From CAZYFH01 sp964646815 (GTDB lineage Bacteria > Acidobacteriota > Vicinamibacteria > Vicinamibacterales > UBA8438), in the NCBI GenBank assembly GCA_964646815.1, contig CAZYFH010000015.1:1-64000 (forward strand): a DNA stretch of 64,000 nt, in the 5' to 3' direction. Below, piece by piece: positions 16,185 to 24,850 of the stretch. How positions within the stretch are numbered: the first letter of the stretch is position 1; each line of letters starts with the position of its first letter. A program made the position numbers and the translations under genes. The notes under the pieces were generated by a model. The model searched no databases and had not been told where the DNA came from. It worked only from the letters and a program-made list of their open reading frames with translations.

Positions 16185-17384
16185 ATGCCGACGAAGGTGA
16201 GCCGTCGCGATCTCTTGACCGGCGCCGTCAGCACCGTCGCGCTCGGGTCGGCGAACGTCAGCCACGCGCAGCAGTCTGAAGACACGACAACGGTACCGGG
16301 CGGCCCGCCGACCGAGCTGGGTCTGCGCTCGCCGCACGAGCAGCCGCGCCGCCTCACCGGCGGCACCGCGGTCTCGCGGACGCCGCACCAGGATCTGTTC
16401 GGCACCATCACGCCCGCCGACCTCCACTACGAGCGACACCACGCCGGCGTGCCGGCCATCGACCCGGCCGACTACCGATTGCTCGTCCACGGGATGGTCG
16501 AGCGGCCGACCGTCTTCACGCTTGAAGACCTGAAGCGGTTTCCCGCCGTCTCTCGGGTCAGCTTCCTCGAATGCTCGGGCAACTATGGCCGGAACACCGG
16601 TCCGGAATCGAAGCCCGAACGGATCTGCGGACTGACAAGTCAGAGCGAGTGGACAGGTGTCGCGCTCGCGACGCTGCTACGCGAGGTTGGCGCGAGCGAG
16701 GACGCGTCCTGGTTTCTGGCCGAGGGACAGGACGCCGCGGTGATGACCCGCAGCGTGCCGCTGGCGAAGGCCTGGGACGACGCGATGGTCGCCTACGGAC
16801 AGAACGGCGAAGCGATCCGCCCGGGTCAGGGCTATCCGGCTCGGCTCTTACTGCCCGGGTGGGAAGGAAACGCCAGTGTCAAATGGCTGCGCCGGATCGA
16901 GCTCGCGGACGCGCCGTTCATGACGCGCGAGGAAACCTCGAAATACACCGATCCGCTGGCCGACGGGACCGCCCGACAGTTCAGCTTTGTCTTCGATGCG
17001 CGGTCGATCATCACGACCCCGGCGTATCCGGAGACGATCGCGCCGGGCTGGGTAGAGATCCGGGGGATCGCCTGGTCGGGCCACGGCAGGATCACGAGGG
17101 TTGAGATCAGCACGGATGGCGGCCGCAGTTGGGAGCCGGCGCGCCTGCAGGAACCGATCCTGGCGAAGGCACACACACGGTTCCGGCACCTCTGGCGCTG
17201 GCAGGGCACAGACGCCGAGATTATGAGCCGCGCGGTCGACGAGACTGGTTACGTCCAGCCATCGCGCGAGGCGCTCCGAGCCGAGCGCGGCCGGCGAGCA
17301 CGCGGATATCACCTGAACCCGATCACCGGATGGACGGTCCAATCCGACGGCCGCGTGTTCTACAGAACGGAGTCGCCATGGTGA
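16185..17384 (+). CDS. soxC: SoxC/sulfite-oxidase-type molybdopterin oxidoreductase
   Basis: A 399-residue exported molybdoenzyme. A Tat signal is present (SRRDLLTGAVSTVALGSANV) and GGGGAGG precedes the ATG. The molybdenum ligand is Cys130 in VSFLECSGNYGRNTGP. LLLPGWEGNASVKWLRRIEL is a conserved sulfite-oxidase-family stretch, and the C-terminal Mo-co dimerisation domain includes GIAWSGHGRITRVEISTDGG. The enzyme oxidises sulfite, or sulfur bound to a carrier, in the periplasm, passing electrons to the cytochrome c encoded next. No other sox genes are in view, so a stand-alone sulfite dehydrogenase is the safer reading. Molybdate would be supplied through modABC about 12 kb away. Confidence 0.88.
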   Translation: MPTKVSRRDLLTGAVSTVALGSANVSHAQQSEDTTTVPGGPPTELGLRSPHEQPRRLTGGTAVSRTPHQDLFGTITPADLHYERHHAGVPAIDPADYRLLVHGMVERPTVFTLEDLKRFPAVSRVSFLECSGNYGRNTGPESKPERICGLTSQSEWTGVALATLLREVGASEDASWFLAEGQDAAVMTRSVPLAKAWDDAMVAYGQNGEAIRPGQGYPARLLLPGWEGNASVKWLRRIELADAPFMTREETSKYTDPLADGTARQFSFVFDARSIITTPAYPETIAPGWVEIRGIAWSGHGRITRVEISTDGGRSWEPARLQEPILAKAHTRFRHLWRWQGTDAEIMSRAVDETGYVQPSREALRAERGRRARGYHLNPITGWTVQSDGRVFYRTESPW

Positions 17385-17971
17385 AATGGCGGCTGGCCGT
17401 CGGATTCGCCGTCGCCGTCGTCGCCACCGGCGGTGCGGGGGCACAGATGCCCGCGGGCGAGTCCGATCGTTTCGGCTTCGGTCGTCCCGCGACGCCAGCA
17501 GAGATCGCGGCGTGGGATATCGACGTGGGCCCCGACGGTGCCGGGTTGCCAGAGGGGAGCGGTACGGCTCACACCGGTGCGCCCGTCTATGCTCGTCTCT
17601 GCGCCGCGTGCCACGGTCGCAACGGCGAGGGCGGTAGCGCCGCGCCGCTCGTCGGCCGAGTGGCCGACGCTACCCCGCCGTTCGGGCCGCGTTACGAAGC
17701 GTGGCGGGAAAACCGAGACGACGTCCCGTATACGGTGGGCAACTACTGGCCGTATGCGACGACGCTCTACGACTACATCCATCGCGCGATGCCGTCGAAC
17801 GCGCCCGGCTCGCTCGCCTCGGATCAGGTCTATGGACTCGTCGCCTGGCTGCTGGCGCGCAACGGCATCATCGCGGACGACACGGTCATCGACGCTGGCA
17901 CGCTTCCCACCGTCGAGATGCCTGCCCGAGAAATCTTCGTCCCGCACGACTGGCCGGGCGGTCTCGACTAG
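17378..17971 (+). CDS. Exported c-type cytochrome, SoxD-like partner of the molybdoenzyme
   Basis: A 197-residue protein whose ATG overlaps the soxC stop by 7 nt, which indicates translational coupling. A signal peptide (VGFAVAVVATGGAGAQ) is followed by a region typical of SoxD (FGFGRPATPAEIAAWDIDV). One haem c motif, CAACH (Cys75-His79), and a probable axial Met in YIHRAMPSNAPGSL are visible. It accepts electrons from the molybdenum subunit and passes them to the respiratory chain. SoxD of lithotrophs often has two haems; only one is present here. Confidence 0.87.
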   Translation: MVKWRLAVGFAVAVVATGGAGAQMPAGESDRFGFGRPATPAEIAAWDIDVGPDGAGLPEGSGTAHTGAPVYARLCAACHGRNGEGGSAAPLVGRVADATPPFGPRYEAWRENRDDVPYTVGNYWPYATTLYDYIHRAMPSNAPGSLASDQVYGLVAWLLARNGIIADDTVIDAGTLPTVEMPAREIFVPHDWPGGLD

Positions 17972-19713
17972 TACCCGATGACCTGCCCATCCTTGCGCGG
18001 GTCGGTTCCGCCGTGCAGCATCCCGGTCTCCCGGTTGATCAGAATCGCCTGGTAGCCGCCCATCCCGCCGCCGCCCTGTCGCGCGACGGTGTGGCCCATG
18101 GCCTCAAGTCGCGCGATGACAGCGTCGGTGACACCCGGCTCGACGGCGAGCGTGCCACCGGCGGCGCGGCTCGGGCTGTGTCGCACGCGCGCAGCGTCAC
18201 CCGCTTCCTGCAGGTTCATGCCGAAGTCAATGATGTTTGACAGCACCTGCCAGTGGCCCTGCGGCTGCATCGGTCCACCCATCACGCCGAACGAGAGCCA
18301 CGGCTGACCGTCTTTCGTGACGAAGGCCGGCATATTGGTGTGCAGCGACCGCTTGTGCGGCTCGAGCGAGTTAAGATGGCCCGCTTCGAGCGAGAATCCT
18401 GACCCTCGGTTTTGCAGCGCGAAGCCGAGGTCGCCCGGCACCACCTTCGAGCCGAAGCCACCAAAGATGCTCTCGATGAGCGAGATGGCGTTCCGATCCT
18501 TGTCGACTACAGTGAGATACACCGTGTCACTGTGCTCGTAGGGATTGCCCGGAGTGACGCGCTGAGCCGCGCGCGTGCTGTCGATCAGCCGGCGACGCGT
18601 GGCTGCATACCCTTTCGAGATGAGCTGCGCGGTTGGGAGCTCGTTGGCGTCGGCGTCAGCCACAAAGGTGTTGCGGTCGGCCCAGACGAGCTTCTTAGCC
18701 TCGGTGAACAGGTGAATCGAGTCGGCCGTGTTGTGGCCCATCGCCGCGACGTCGTATCCTTCCATGAGGTTCAGAATCATCAACGCCAGAATCCCTGAGC
18801 TGTTGGGCGGGACCTCCCAGACGTCATAGCCACGGTAGTTGGTACTCACGGGCTCGACCCACGCTGAGGTGTGATCCTCGAAATCGGGCATCGTGAAATA
18901 GCCGCCGTTGGCCTCGCTGAACGCCACGATGCGCCGCGCGATGTCCCCGCGGTAGAAGGCGTCTCGGCCCCCGAGGGCGATCGCTTCGTAGGTCGCCGCG
19001 AGCCCAGGATTCTTGAACACTTCGCCGGCACGCGGCGGCCGTCCGTTGGGAAGGTAGGTCTTCGCCGAGTCGGGCCATTCCGCCAACGAGCGCTCAGAGC
19101 CGGCCCACTGACCCTGGATGATCTCGCTCACCGGAAAGCCGTTGCGGGCGTACCCGATCGCCGGCCGAAGCACGTCCGAAAAATCCATCGTCCCGAATCG
19201 CTCAAGCAGCTGATCCCACCCGTCGACCGCTCCCGGCACGGTCCACGTCAGGGGACCGGTGCCAGGCATCCGGTCGAGCCCTTGCCGGGTCAACGTCTCG
19301 CGGTTGATCTCGTATGGCGCCCGGCCGGTGGCGTTCAGGCCGTAGAGCCGCTCCGTCTCGGCGTCCCAGACGATGGCAAAGAGGTCGCCGCCAACACCGT
19401 TCATGTGCGGCTCGACCAGACCGAGGACTGCATTTACTGCCACCGCTGCGTCGATGGCGTTACCCCCTGCCTTGAGGATGTCGATGCCGACCTGGGCAGC
19501 TAGCGGCTGGCTCGCCGCCACCATCCCGTGCGGGGCGATGACCTCCGACCGGCTTCCGTGCGGGCTGCGCGCGGGCCGGCTGTAGCCGTGGCCGAGCCCC
19601 TGACCTTGAGCATTCGTCGTGACGCCGGCGCCCACGACGATCCATCCGAGGGCGCCCACCAGGGCGACCGCCGGCCACCGAGCGAGACGCCGCGTCTGCG
19701 ACTGCCCTTGCAT
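17968..19713 (-). CDS. ggt: Gamma-glutamyltransferase
   Basis: A 581-residue periplasmic Ntn-hydrolase starting at the ATG at 19713, with AAGGGG upstream as ribosome binding site. A signal peptide runs to about residue 35. The large subunit includes AVNAVLGLVEPHMNGVGGD. The nucleophile is Thr397 in SDTVYLTVVDKDRNAISLIE, where self-cleavage produces the small subunit. MGGPMQPQGHWQVLSNIIDF is the conserved C-terminal signature. The enzyme hydrolyses or transfers gamma-glutamyl groups from glutathione-like peptides. Its 3' end overlaps the 3' end of the convergent cytochrome gene by 4 nt. Confidence 0.93.
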   Translation of the reverse strand: MQGQSQTRRLARWPAVALVGALGWIVVGAGVTTNAQGQGLGHGYSRPARSPHGSRSEVIAPHGMVAASQPLAAQVGIDILKAGGNAIDAAVAVNAVLGLVEPHMNGVGGDLFAIVWDAETERLYGLNATGRAPYEINRETLTRQGLDRMPGTGPLTWTVPGAVDGWDQLLERFGTMDFSDVLRPAIGYARNGFPVSEIIQGQWAGSERSLAEWPDSAKTYLPNGRPPRAGEVFKNPGLAATYEAIALGGRDAFYRGDIARRIVAFSEANGGYFTMPDFEDHTSAWVEPVSTNYRGYDVWEVPPNSSGILALMILNLMEGYDVAAMGHNTADSIHLFTEAKKLVWADRNTFVADADANELPTAQLISKGYAATRRRLIDSTRAAQRVTPGNPYEHSDTVYLTVVDKDRNAISLIESIFGGFGSKVVPGDLGFALQNRGSGFSLEAGHLNSLEPHKRSLHTNMPAFVTKDGQPWLSFGVMGGPMQPQGHWQVLSNIIDFGMNLQEAGDAARVRHSPSRAAGGTLAVEPGVTDAVIARLEAMGHTVARQGGGGMGGYQAILINRETGMLHGGTDPRKDGQVIGY

Positions 19714-19799
19714 ACAAACCCCTTCGTGTTCTGCCGTTATAGAAGGGTGCCGGGAACAGAAGCCGGCTCCCCGCGCTCGAGTCTCGCTATTGTAGCCGG

Positions 19800-20220
19800 C
19801 GGCGCGCCAGGACGATGGACTCGTCACCATCGTTCGCGCGCTCGGCCCCAACGACCGGTCCTAGCCGGCAGACGCCCAGACCGATCTCACGCTGCCAACG
19901 TCCTGGCTCAACACCCTGCGGACCGGCAAGCCCTCCTCGTCAACGACGTCGACAGCGAAGTCGCCGCGGCGGATCTGTCGGCCGCGCTCGGCGCCGGAAA
20001 TGTGCGCGCCTGCCTCGACGTTTCTATCGCGCACCCATACTCGAGGATTCACCGGTTATTGCTCGATGCACCCACGCCACACGCGTGGACAGATCACGAG
20101 CGCGCGATGGTGGGCGGGCACGGATCGACGTTCGAGCCGAACTTCCCGGTCCAGACTGCCCGGCCGACATCCTCGAACCCAATAATGTCGAGCAGTCGGC
20201 GACGCATTGATCGCCGCACC
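19800..20220 (+). pseudogene. Possible degraded dehydrogenase remnant (very tentative)
   Basis: A gap of about 500 bases upstream of ggt with no intact gene. Across two plus-strand frames one can read ALLVNDVDSEVAAADLSAAL, GNVRACLDV, then RAPILEDSPVIA and THATRVDRSRA, which resembles the end of a D-2-hydroxyacid dehydrogenase (LLVNxxRGxxV...LDVF...PHxxxxT). At least one frameshift and stop codons interrupt it. The resemblance is weak and could be chance. Confidence 0.25.
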
Positions 20221-20222
20221 CG

Positions 20223-21237
20223 TCACAGCGATAGCTGGAACGTCATGCCGACGGATTGCTCGATGTAGTTGCTGAAGCGACCACAGGTCAGCGAATCGAT
20301 GTTCCCCTGGACGTCGCGAGGCACGTCGTACTCGAACACGTGACACAGCCGTACGCTGACCCGTGCGTCGAACCCGCGAATCGACACTGGTCGCTGGATG
20401 TCGAGGTCGAACACCCACACTGTGGGAACCCGCGCGCCGCGGTTGCACATCCCCGCGAACTCCTGTTCCTCGTTCACGATCGAATAGGGGAATCGCTGCC
20501 GCACCTCGAGGACGGGAGCCACGTGCCACGAGCTGACGTCGAAGCCCCCCTGAACAAGACGCGGTTCCTCGTGTCGGTTTCCGTCAGCGAGAACTCGTTC
20601 GGCCCGACGATTGGGTTCCGGAAACTCCCGAACAGCTCGTCGAACACGGGAGGTCGCACTGCGATCGGGAGCGCACGTAGCTCACGTTGAGCTCATGGCT
20701 CCCGAGCAGCAGGGGTGACGTCAGCTCCAGCTCCCAGTATCGCGAATCGCCGTTGGTATCCGGACGCAGAACTCCCGTGCCGCCGGAACTGATCGGTTTC
20801 AGGATGAACTTATCATCCGCTGTACGCCGCATGAAGTGCGCCTTGGCGAACACGCCGTCGACGAAGGTGTGGAAGCACTCCACGTTCCAAATGAGACTCG
20901 ACGGTGTATCCAGCGCCGCGAGCTGGTGGGTACACCGGGTCACGCTCCACACGGTAGCGCCATCGCGGGCAAAGCGAGTGACGGTGGGCGACTCGTAGGA
21001 CTCGGACGCGTTGACGTTCAGGGCGGTCTCGGGAAAGAAGAGGCCGGCGCCGCCACGGAGCATCCCGGACGCGCGGACAACACGCTGAAGACGACCACCG
21101 CGCGGGGTGCGACGTTGAGGCCCTCTAGAACGCCGTTACCGTCAACACGGGCGCCACGTCAAGCAGGAGGCGATCGTCCAGACGCCAGCGATCCTGCGCG
21201 ACGATGCCGATGTCGGTGCTGGCGGCATCCTGCACGC
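20223..21237 (-). pseudogene. C-terminal remnant of an Oar-like TonB-dependent receptor
   Basis: Minus-strand pieces in different frames together look like the beta-barrel end of a carboxypeptidase-regulatory TonB-dependent receptor. They are IGIVAQDRWRLDDRLLLDVA (~21180), MLRGGAGLFFPETALNVNAS (~21060) with NASESYESPTVTRFARDGA, LLLGSHELNVSYVRSRS (~20700), FGSFRNPIVGPNEFSLTETD (~20600) and IRGFDARVSVRLCHVFEYDV (~20350), ending in GMTFQLSL. At least three frameshifts and an in-frame stop separate them. The plug and most of the barrel are missing at the edge of the transketolase gene. Such receptors import large substrates in Acidobacteriota and relatives. Confidence 0.8.
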
Positions 21238-23139
21238 TCAGCCGCCCGTAGGTAATTCGGTCGTAGCGCCTGCCGCAGCGCCCACCTGTCGGCGCACGGC
21301 CTTGATGATATGAGACGCAGAGATGCCGAAGTGTTCGAGGAGACGGTCCGGCGGTCCGCTCCGTGGCACCTGGCGCACCGCGAGCCGATCGACGGTGATA
21401 CGCTCCTCGGCGACCGCCTCGCTCACCGCATCGCCCAGTCCACCGGCGACGTAGTGATCCTCAACTGTGATGAGTCGGGCCCCCGTCCGTCGGCCAGCGG
21501 CGACGAGGGTCTCGCGATCGATCGGCTGAACCGAGTAGGCGTCGATGACCCCGATGCGGATTCCTTCGGACGCGAGCCCATCATGGGCAGCGAGCGCCTC
21601 GAACACCGTGACGCCGGCCGCCACCACCGTCGCCACGTCGTCTGCGCTCTCGCGCAACACCTTCGAGCCGCCGATCTCGAATCGCTCCTCAGGCGCGTAG
21701 ATGACCGGTGTCTTTGGACGCGTCGTCCGGATATATGCCATCCCCAGAGAGCCGGCGGCTGCGTGAACGAGCCGCTCAGCACTGACGGCGTCGCAGGGAT
21801 AGAGAACCGCGCAGTTCGGCACGGCGCGCATCATTGCGATGTCCTCGAGGGCCATCTGCGACGGACCATCCTCACCGATCGAGATGCCCGCGTGCGATCC
21901 GGCGAGCTTGACGTTCATCTGTCCAATACCCGCCATGCGGATGAAGTCGGACGCGCGTGTCAGAAAACACGCGAACGTCGAGGGGAACGGGATCGCGCCC
22001 CGGCTTGCAAGGCCCATCGCCGCGCCGACCATCACCTGCTCAGCGATGAACGTCTGATAGAACCGGTCACCGTGCGCACGCTCGAACGTCTGGCTGAACG
22101 TGGAATTGCCGACGTCTGCGTCGAGCGCCACGATGCGCGTGTCAGTGTCGCCGAGCGCAGCAAGTGCCGCGCCATAGGCTTCGCGGGTGGCGACGCGGCT
22201 GCTCGCCTCGTATGTGGGCGGCACCGGTGGAGCAGGTGCGGCGCCGGCACGGCCTGCCGTTGAGCGCGTGGGCGCGGCAATGACCGGCGTCACATGGCCG
22301 GGCACGATTCCAGCTTCAAGAGCCCGAAGGGTCTCGTCAAGGTCGGGGCCCTTCGCGACGGCCTTACCGTGCGAGCCGATCTGGCCCTCCATCGACGGGA
22401 TCCCTTTGCCCTTGACCGTGCGCGCGAGGATCATCGTTGGTTGGCCCTCGGTGCCCGCCGCCTCCCGGAAGGCCCCGAGGATCGCCTGGAGATCGTGACC
22501 GTCGATCGCGATCGCGTGCCACCCGAAGGCGCGCCACCGAGCAGCGTAGGCCTCCAGATCGCTGCCCCACTGTGTGGCCCGGCTCTGACCGAAGCCGTTG
22601 ACGTCGGTAATACCGCAGAGGTTGTCGAGCTCAAAGCGCGCGCCCGCCTGCGCGGCCTCCCAAACGGAGCCCTCGGCCGTCTCACCGTCTCCAATCAAGA
22701 CGAACGTCCGATAGCCGGACCCGATGCGCCTGGCGTTGAGCGCGAGGCCTATCGCCGCACAGATACCCTGCCCCAACGACCCCGTGGGCACATCGACGAA
22801 CGGCAGTCTCGGGGTGGGGTGTCCCTCGAGATCGGAGTCGAGCTGCCGGAGCTTGAGCAGTTCGTCGCCCGCGACGAAGCCCGCCTCCGCCCACGCGGCA
22901 TAAAGCAGCGGCGCTGCATGGCCCTTCGAGAGCACGAAGCGATCGTTATCGTCGTGTTGTGGGTCCCGCGGATCGAAACGCATGTGGGCGAAGAACAGCC
23001 CGGCCACGATGTCTGCCGCGGAACAGCAGCTCGATGGATGACCGCTGCCGGCTTCGCTGGTCGCGCGTACCGAGGCGATCCGGAGACGGGCGGCGATATT
23101 CTTGAGAGCGGGAACATTCGACGCACGGTCACCTGACAC
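21238..23139 (-). CDS. tkt: Transketolase
   Basis: A 633-residue full-length enzyme transferring two-carbon ketol units in the non-oxidative pentose phosphate pathway. The start is GTG at 23139 with GGGAGG upstream. The thiamine-diphosphate domain shows EAGSGHPSSCCSAADIVAGL, FVLSKGHAAPLLYAAWAEAG, TGSLGQGICAAIGLALNARR and the cofactor-binding GDGETAEGSVWEAA. The pyrimidine-binding domain has VALDADVGNSTFSQTFE and AEQVMVGAAMGLASRG. A proline/alanine-rich linker joins the two halves near residue 300. The end abuts the TonB receptor remnant. Confidence 0.94.
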   Translation of the reverse strand: MSGDRASNVPALKNIAARLRIASVRATSEAGSGHPSSCCSAADIVAGLFFAHMRFDPRDPQHDDNDRFVLSKGHAAPLLYAAWAEAGFVAGDELLKLRQLDSDLEGHPTPRLPFVDVPTGSLGQGICAAIGLALNARRIGSGYRTFVLIGDGETAEGSVWEAAQAGARFELDNLCGITDVNGFGQSRATQWGSDLEAYAARWRAFGWHAIAIDGHDLQAILGAFREAAGTEGQPTMILARTVKGKGIPSMEGQIGSHGKAVAKGPDLDETLRALEAGIVPGHVTPVIAAPTRSTAGRAGAAPAPPVPPTYEASSRVATREAYGAALAALGDTDTRIVALDADVGNSTFSQTFERAHGDRFYQTFIAEQVMVGAAMGLASRGAIPFPSTFACFLTRASDFIRMAGIGQMNVKLAGSHAGISIGEDGPSQMALEDIAMMRAVPNCAVLYPCDAVSAERLVHAAAGSLGMAYIRTTRPKTPVIYAPEERFEIGGSKVLRESADDVATVVAAGVTVFEALAAHDGLASEGIRIGVIDAYSVQPIDRETLVAAGRRTGARLITVEDHYVAGGLGDAVSEAVAEERITVDRLAVRQVPRSGPPDRLLEHFGISASHIIKAVRRQVGAAAGATTELPTGG

Positions 23140-23220
23140 GACTACCTCCCGGCGCGGGGAAAGTGTAGCAAAGATGGGGCAGCGCTTGCGGTTCCGGATT
23201 CGAGGTTAGAGCATGTCGTG

Positions 23221-23335
23221 ACGCGAGAACCAGGAGCAGTGGAGCGAGGAACCAAGAACGATGGGACAAGGTACCAGGCGCCTTTGGGCACGGCACCACG
23301 GGTCGTGGTGCATCGAACCACGGGCTCCGACGTGA
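23221..23335. repeat. GGAACC repeat block, diverged copy of the one at 3151-3230
   Basis: The gap between the DUF255 gene and transketolase holds GAACCAGGAGCA, GAGCGAGGAACC and GGGACAAGGTACCAGG. These follow the same order as bases 3151-3230 with a few substitutions and an internal loss of about 22 nt. Confidence 0.65.
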
Positions 23336-23338
23336 GGT

Positions 23339-24820
23339 TCACGGATCCGAGTGCGATCCGGACAACTCTCGGAGCGCAAGCGCATAGACCGCCGCGTCGA
23401 TGCCATGCTCCCGCGCCACCTTGTTTTGGGATGCGAGCGCAGAGACCGCACGCTCACGATACTCGGGGTTGCCCGCGTGCCGCGCGAGGCGCGCGAGGGC
23501 ACGGGCTGCTTCGCAGTTGGGCCCGAACGGCCTGAGCGGTTCGCGCAAGAGCCCGACGTCGTCGTCCTTAGACACACGGTCGACGAACCCGCCGCCGGTC
23601 GCCCCGTCCCAGAGCGCGCGGGTCGCGTAGCGCATCAGCTCCTGCGCCATGTCGAGATACGCGTCCCGCTCGGTCGCCGCATACAGATCGAGGAGAGCGG
23701 TGCTCGCGCGCACCTGGTCGACCAACAAACCCCGGACGCCGCTGGTCTGCTCGCTGGCTTGATGAGCGATACCGCCGCCGCGCTCGTACGTGTCGAGCAC
23801 CACGCGCTCCATCGTCGTCGCCGCGAACGCCAGCAGCGACGTATCGCTCAGCGCCAAGGCCGCCCGCGTGAACGCTGCGGCCATCGTCGCGTTGCCGTCG
23901 GCGTAGATGGTCCGGTCGACCGACGGCGGGTCGAGCGCGTGTCGTTCCGGGCCGCTCATCACGCCGTAGTAAGTTGCGTCGGCCTGCTGGCTCGCGTAGA
24001 ACCCCCCGGTCTTCGGGTCGTCGACAAGCGTCCGACGTACGTAGCCGATGAGGTGGACCGCCCGTTCGTGATGACGCTCGTCACCCGCGACGAGAAGCCG
24101 GAGCACCGCGGCGTTGACGTCGAGCAGCTTCTCAACGCTCGGCTCCGACCAGTCGGACCCGGCGCAGTAGCGGAACGCGCCACCGTCGACCGGATCGTAC
24201 AGGCCGCCCCACGCGATGGCGTCAAGCGTTCGAGGCACGATCGCCGCGAGCGTGTCGTCACCCTCCTGGTGCCGGACTGATGCCAACTCCAGGGCCGCGG
24301 GATGGACCCGCTTCGGGGCGGCGCCGAACCCGCCGTGCTCGGGGTCGAACTGCTCCGCGAGCTGTCGGGCCACCCATCCCGCGACCGCGGCGTCCGGCTC
24401 GGCATCTACCGGACCCATCGCCCGCCGCCGCTCTGTCTGGTGGGCCCGCGCCGAGATCTCCCGGCGCCTGGTACGAAATGCCTCCGACACGCGCACTAGC
24501 AGCTCTCGCATCCGCTCCGCGGACACATAGGTCTCCCCGCCCAAGAGGAGCCCGTCCGGGGTGAGGAACGCGGTCGTGGGCCAGCCGCCCAGATTGTAAC
24601 GGTCGTTGATGTCGGGCCGCGCGTCCGCATCGACGCAAATCGGGACGAACCGCTCCCGGACGAGATCCACGACGGCCGGGTCGGCGTACGTGTCCCGCAC
24701 CATCGCGGCCGACCACGGACACCACCTCGTGTCGAGGGCGAGCAGCACGGGTATCCCCTCGGCGCGCGCCCGCGCGAACGCGTCGCCGCTCCATTCCAAC
24801 CACTGGACGGCGTCGTCCAT
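23339..24820 (-). CDS. DUF255/YyaL-type thioredoxin-domain protein with altered active site
   Basis: A 493-residue protein of the spermatogenesis-associated protein 20 family. The N-terminal ~115 residues form a thioredoxin-like DUF255 domain (PVLLALDTRWCPWSAAMVRD; NLGGWPTTAFLTPDGLLLGG). The remaining ~370 residues form an alpha-barrel like the six-hairpin glycosidase fold (FDPEHGGFGAAPKRVHPAAL; AWGGLYDPVDGGAFRYC). Family members normally have CHWCH-like active sites; here WCPWS retains only the first cysteine, so disulfide chemistry is unlikely. Usual members are about 680 residues, so this is a short version. Function is unknown for the family. Confidence 0.82.
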   Translation of the reverse strand: MDDAVQWLEWSGDAFARARAEGIPVLLALDTRWCPWSAAMVRDTYADPAVVDLVRERFVPICVDADARPDINDRYNLGGWPTTAFLTPDGLLLGGETYVSAERMRELLVRVSEAFRTRRREISARAHQTERRRAMGPVDAEPDAAVAGWVARQLAEQFDPEHGGFGAAPKRVHPAALELASVRHQEGDDTLAAIVPRTLDAIAWGGLYDPVDGGAFRYCAGSDWSEPSVEKLLDVNAAVLRLLVAGDERHHERAVHLIGYVRRTLVDDPKTGGFYASQQADATYYGVMSGPERHALDPPSVDRTIYADGNATMAAAFTRAALALSDTSLLAFAATTMERVVLDTYERGGGIAHQASEQTSGVRGLLVDQVRASTALLDLYAATERDAYLDMAQELMRYATRALWDGATGGGFVDRVSKDDDVGLLREPLRPFGPNCEAARALARLARHAGNPEYRERAVSALASQNKVAREHGIDAAVYALALRELSGSHSDP

Positions 24821-24850
24821 CTAGCAGCCCACCAGGCCGACCGCTCGTCG

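Noticed and set aside
22294..23136. Long open frame on the plus strand opposite transketolase
   Set aside because: Its codons mirror a strongly conserved gene in a GC-rich genome; the translation is Arg/Pro/His-rich and has no family motif, so it is a shadow.
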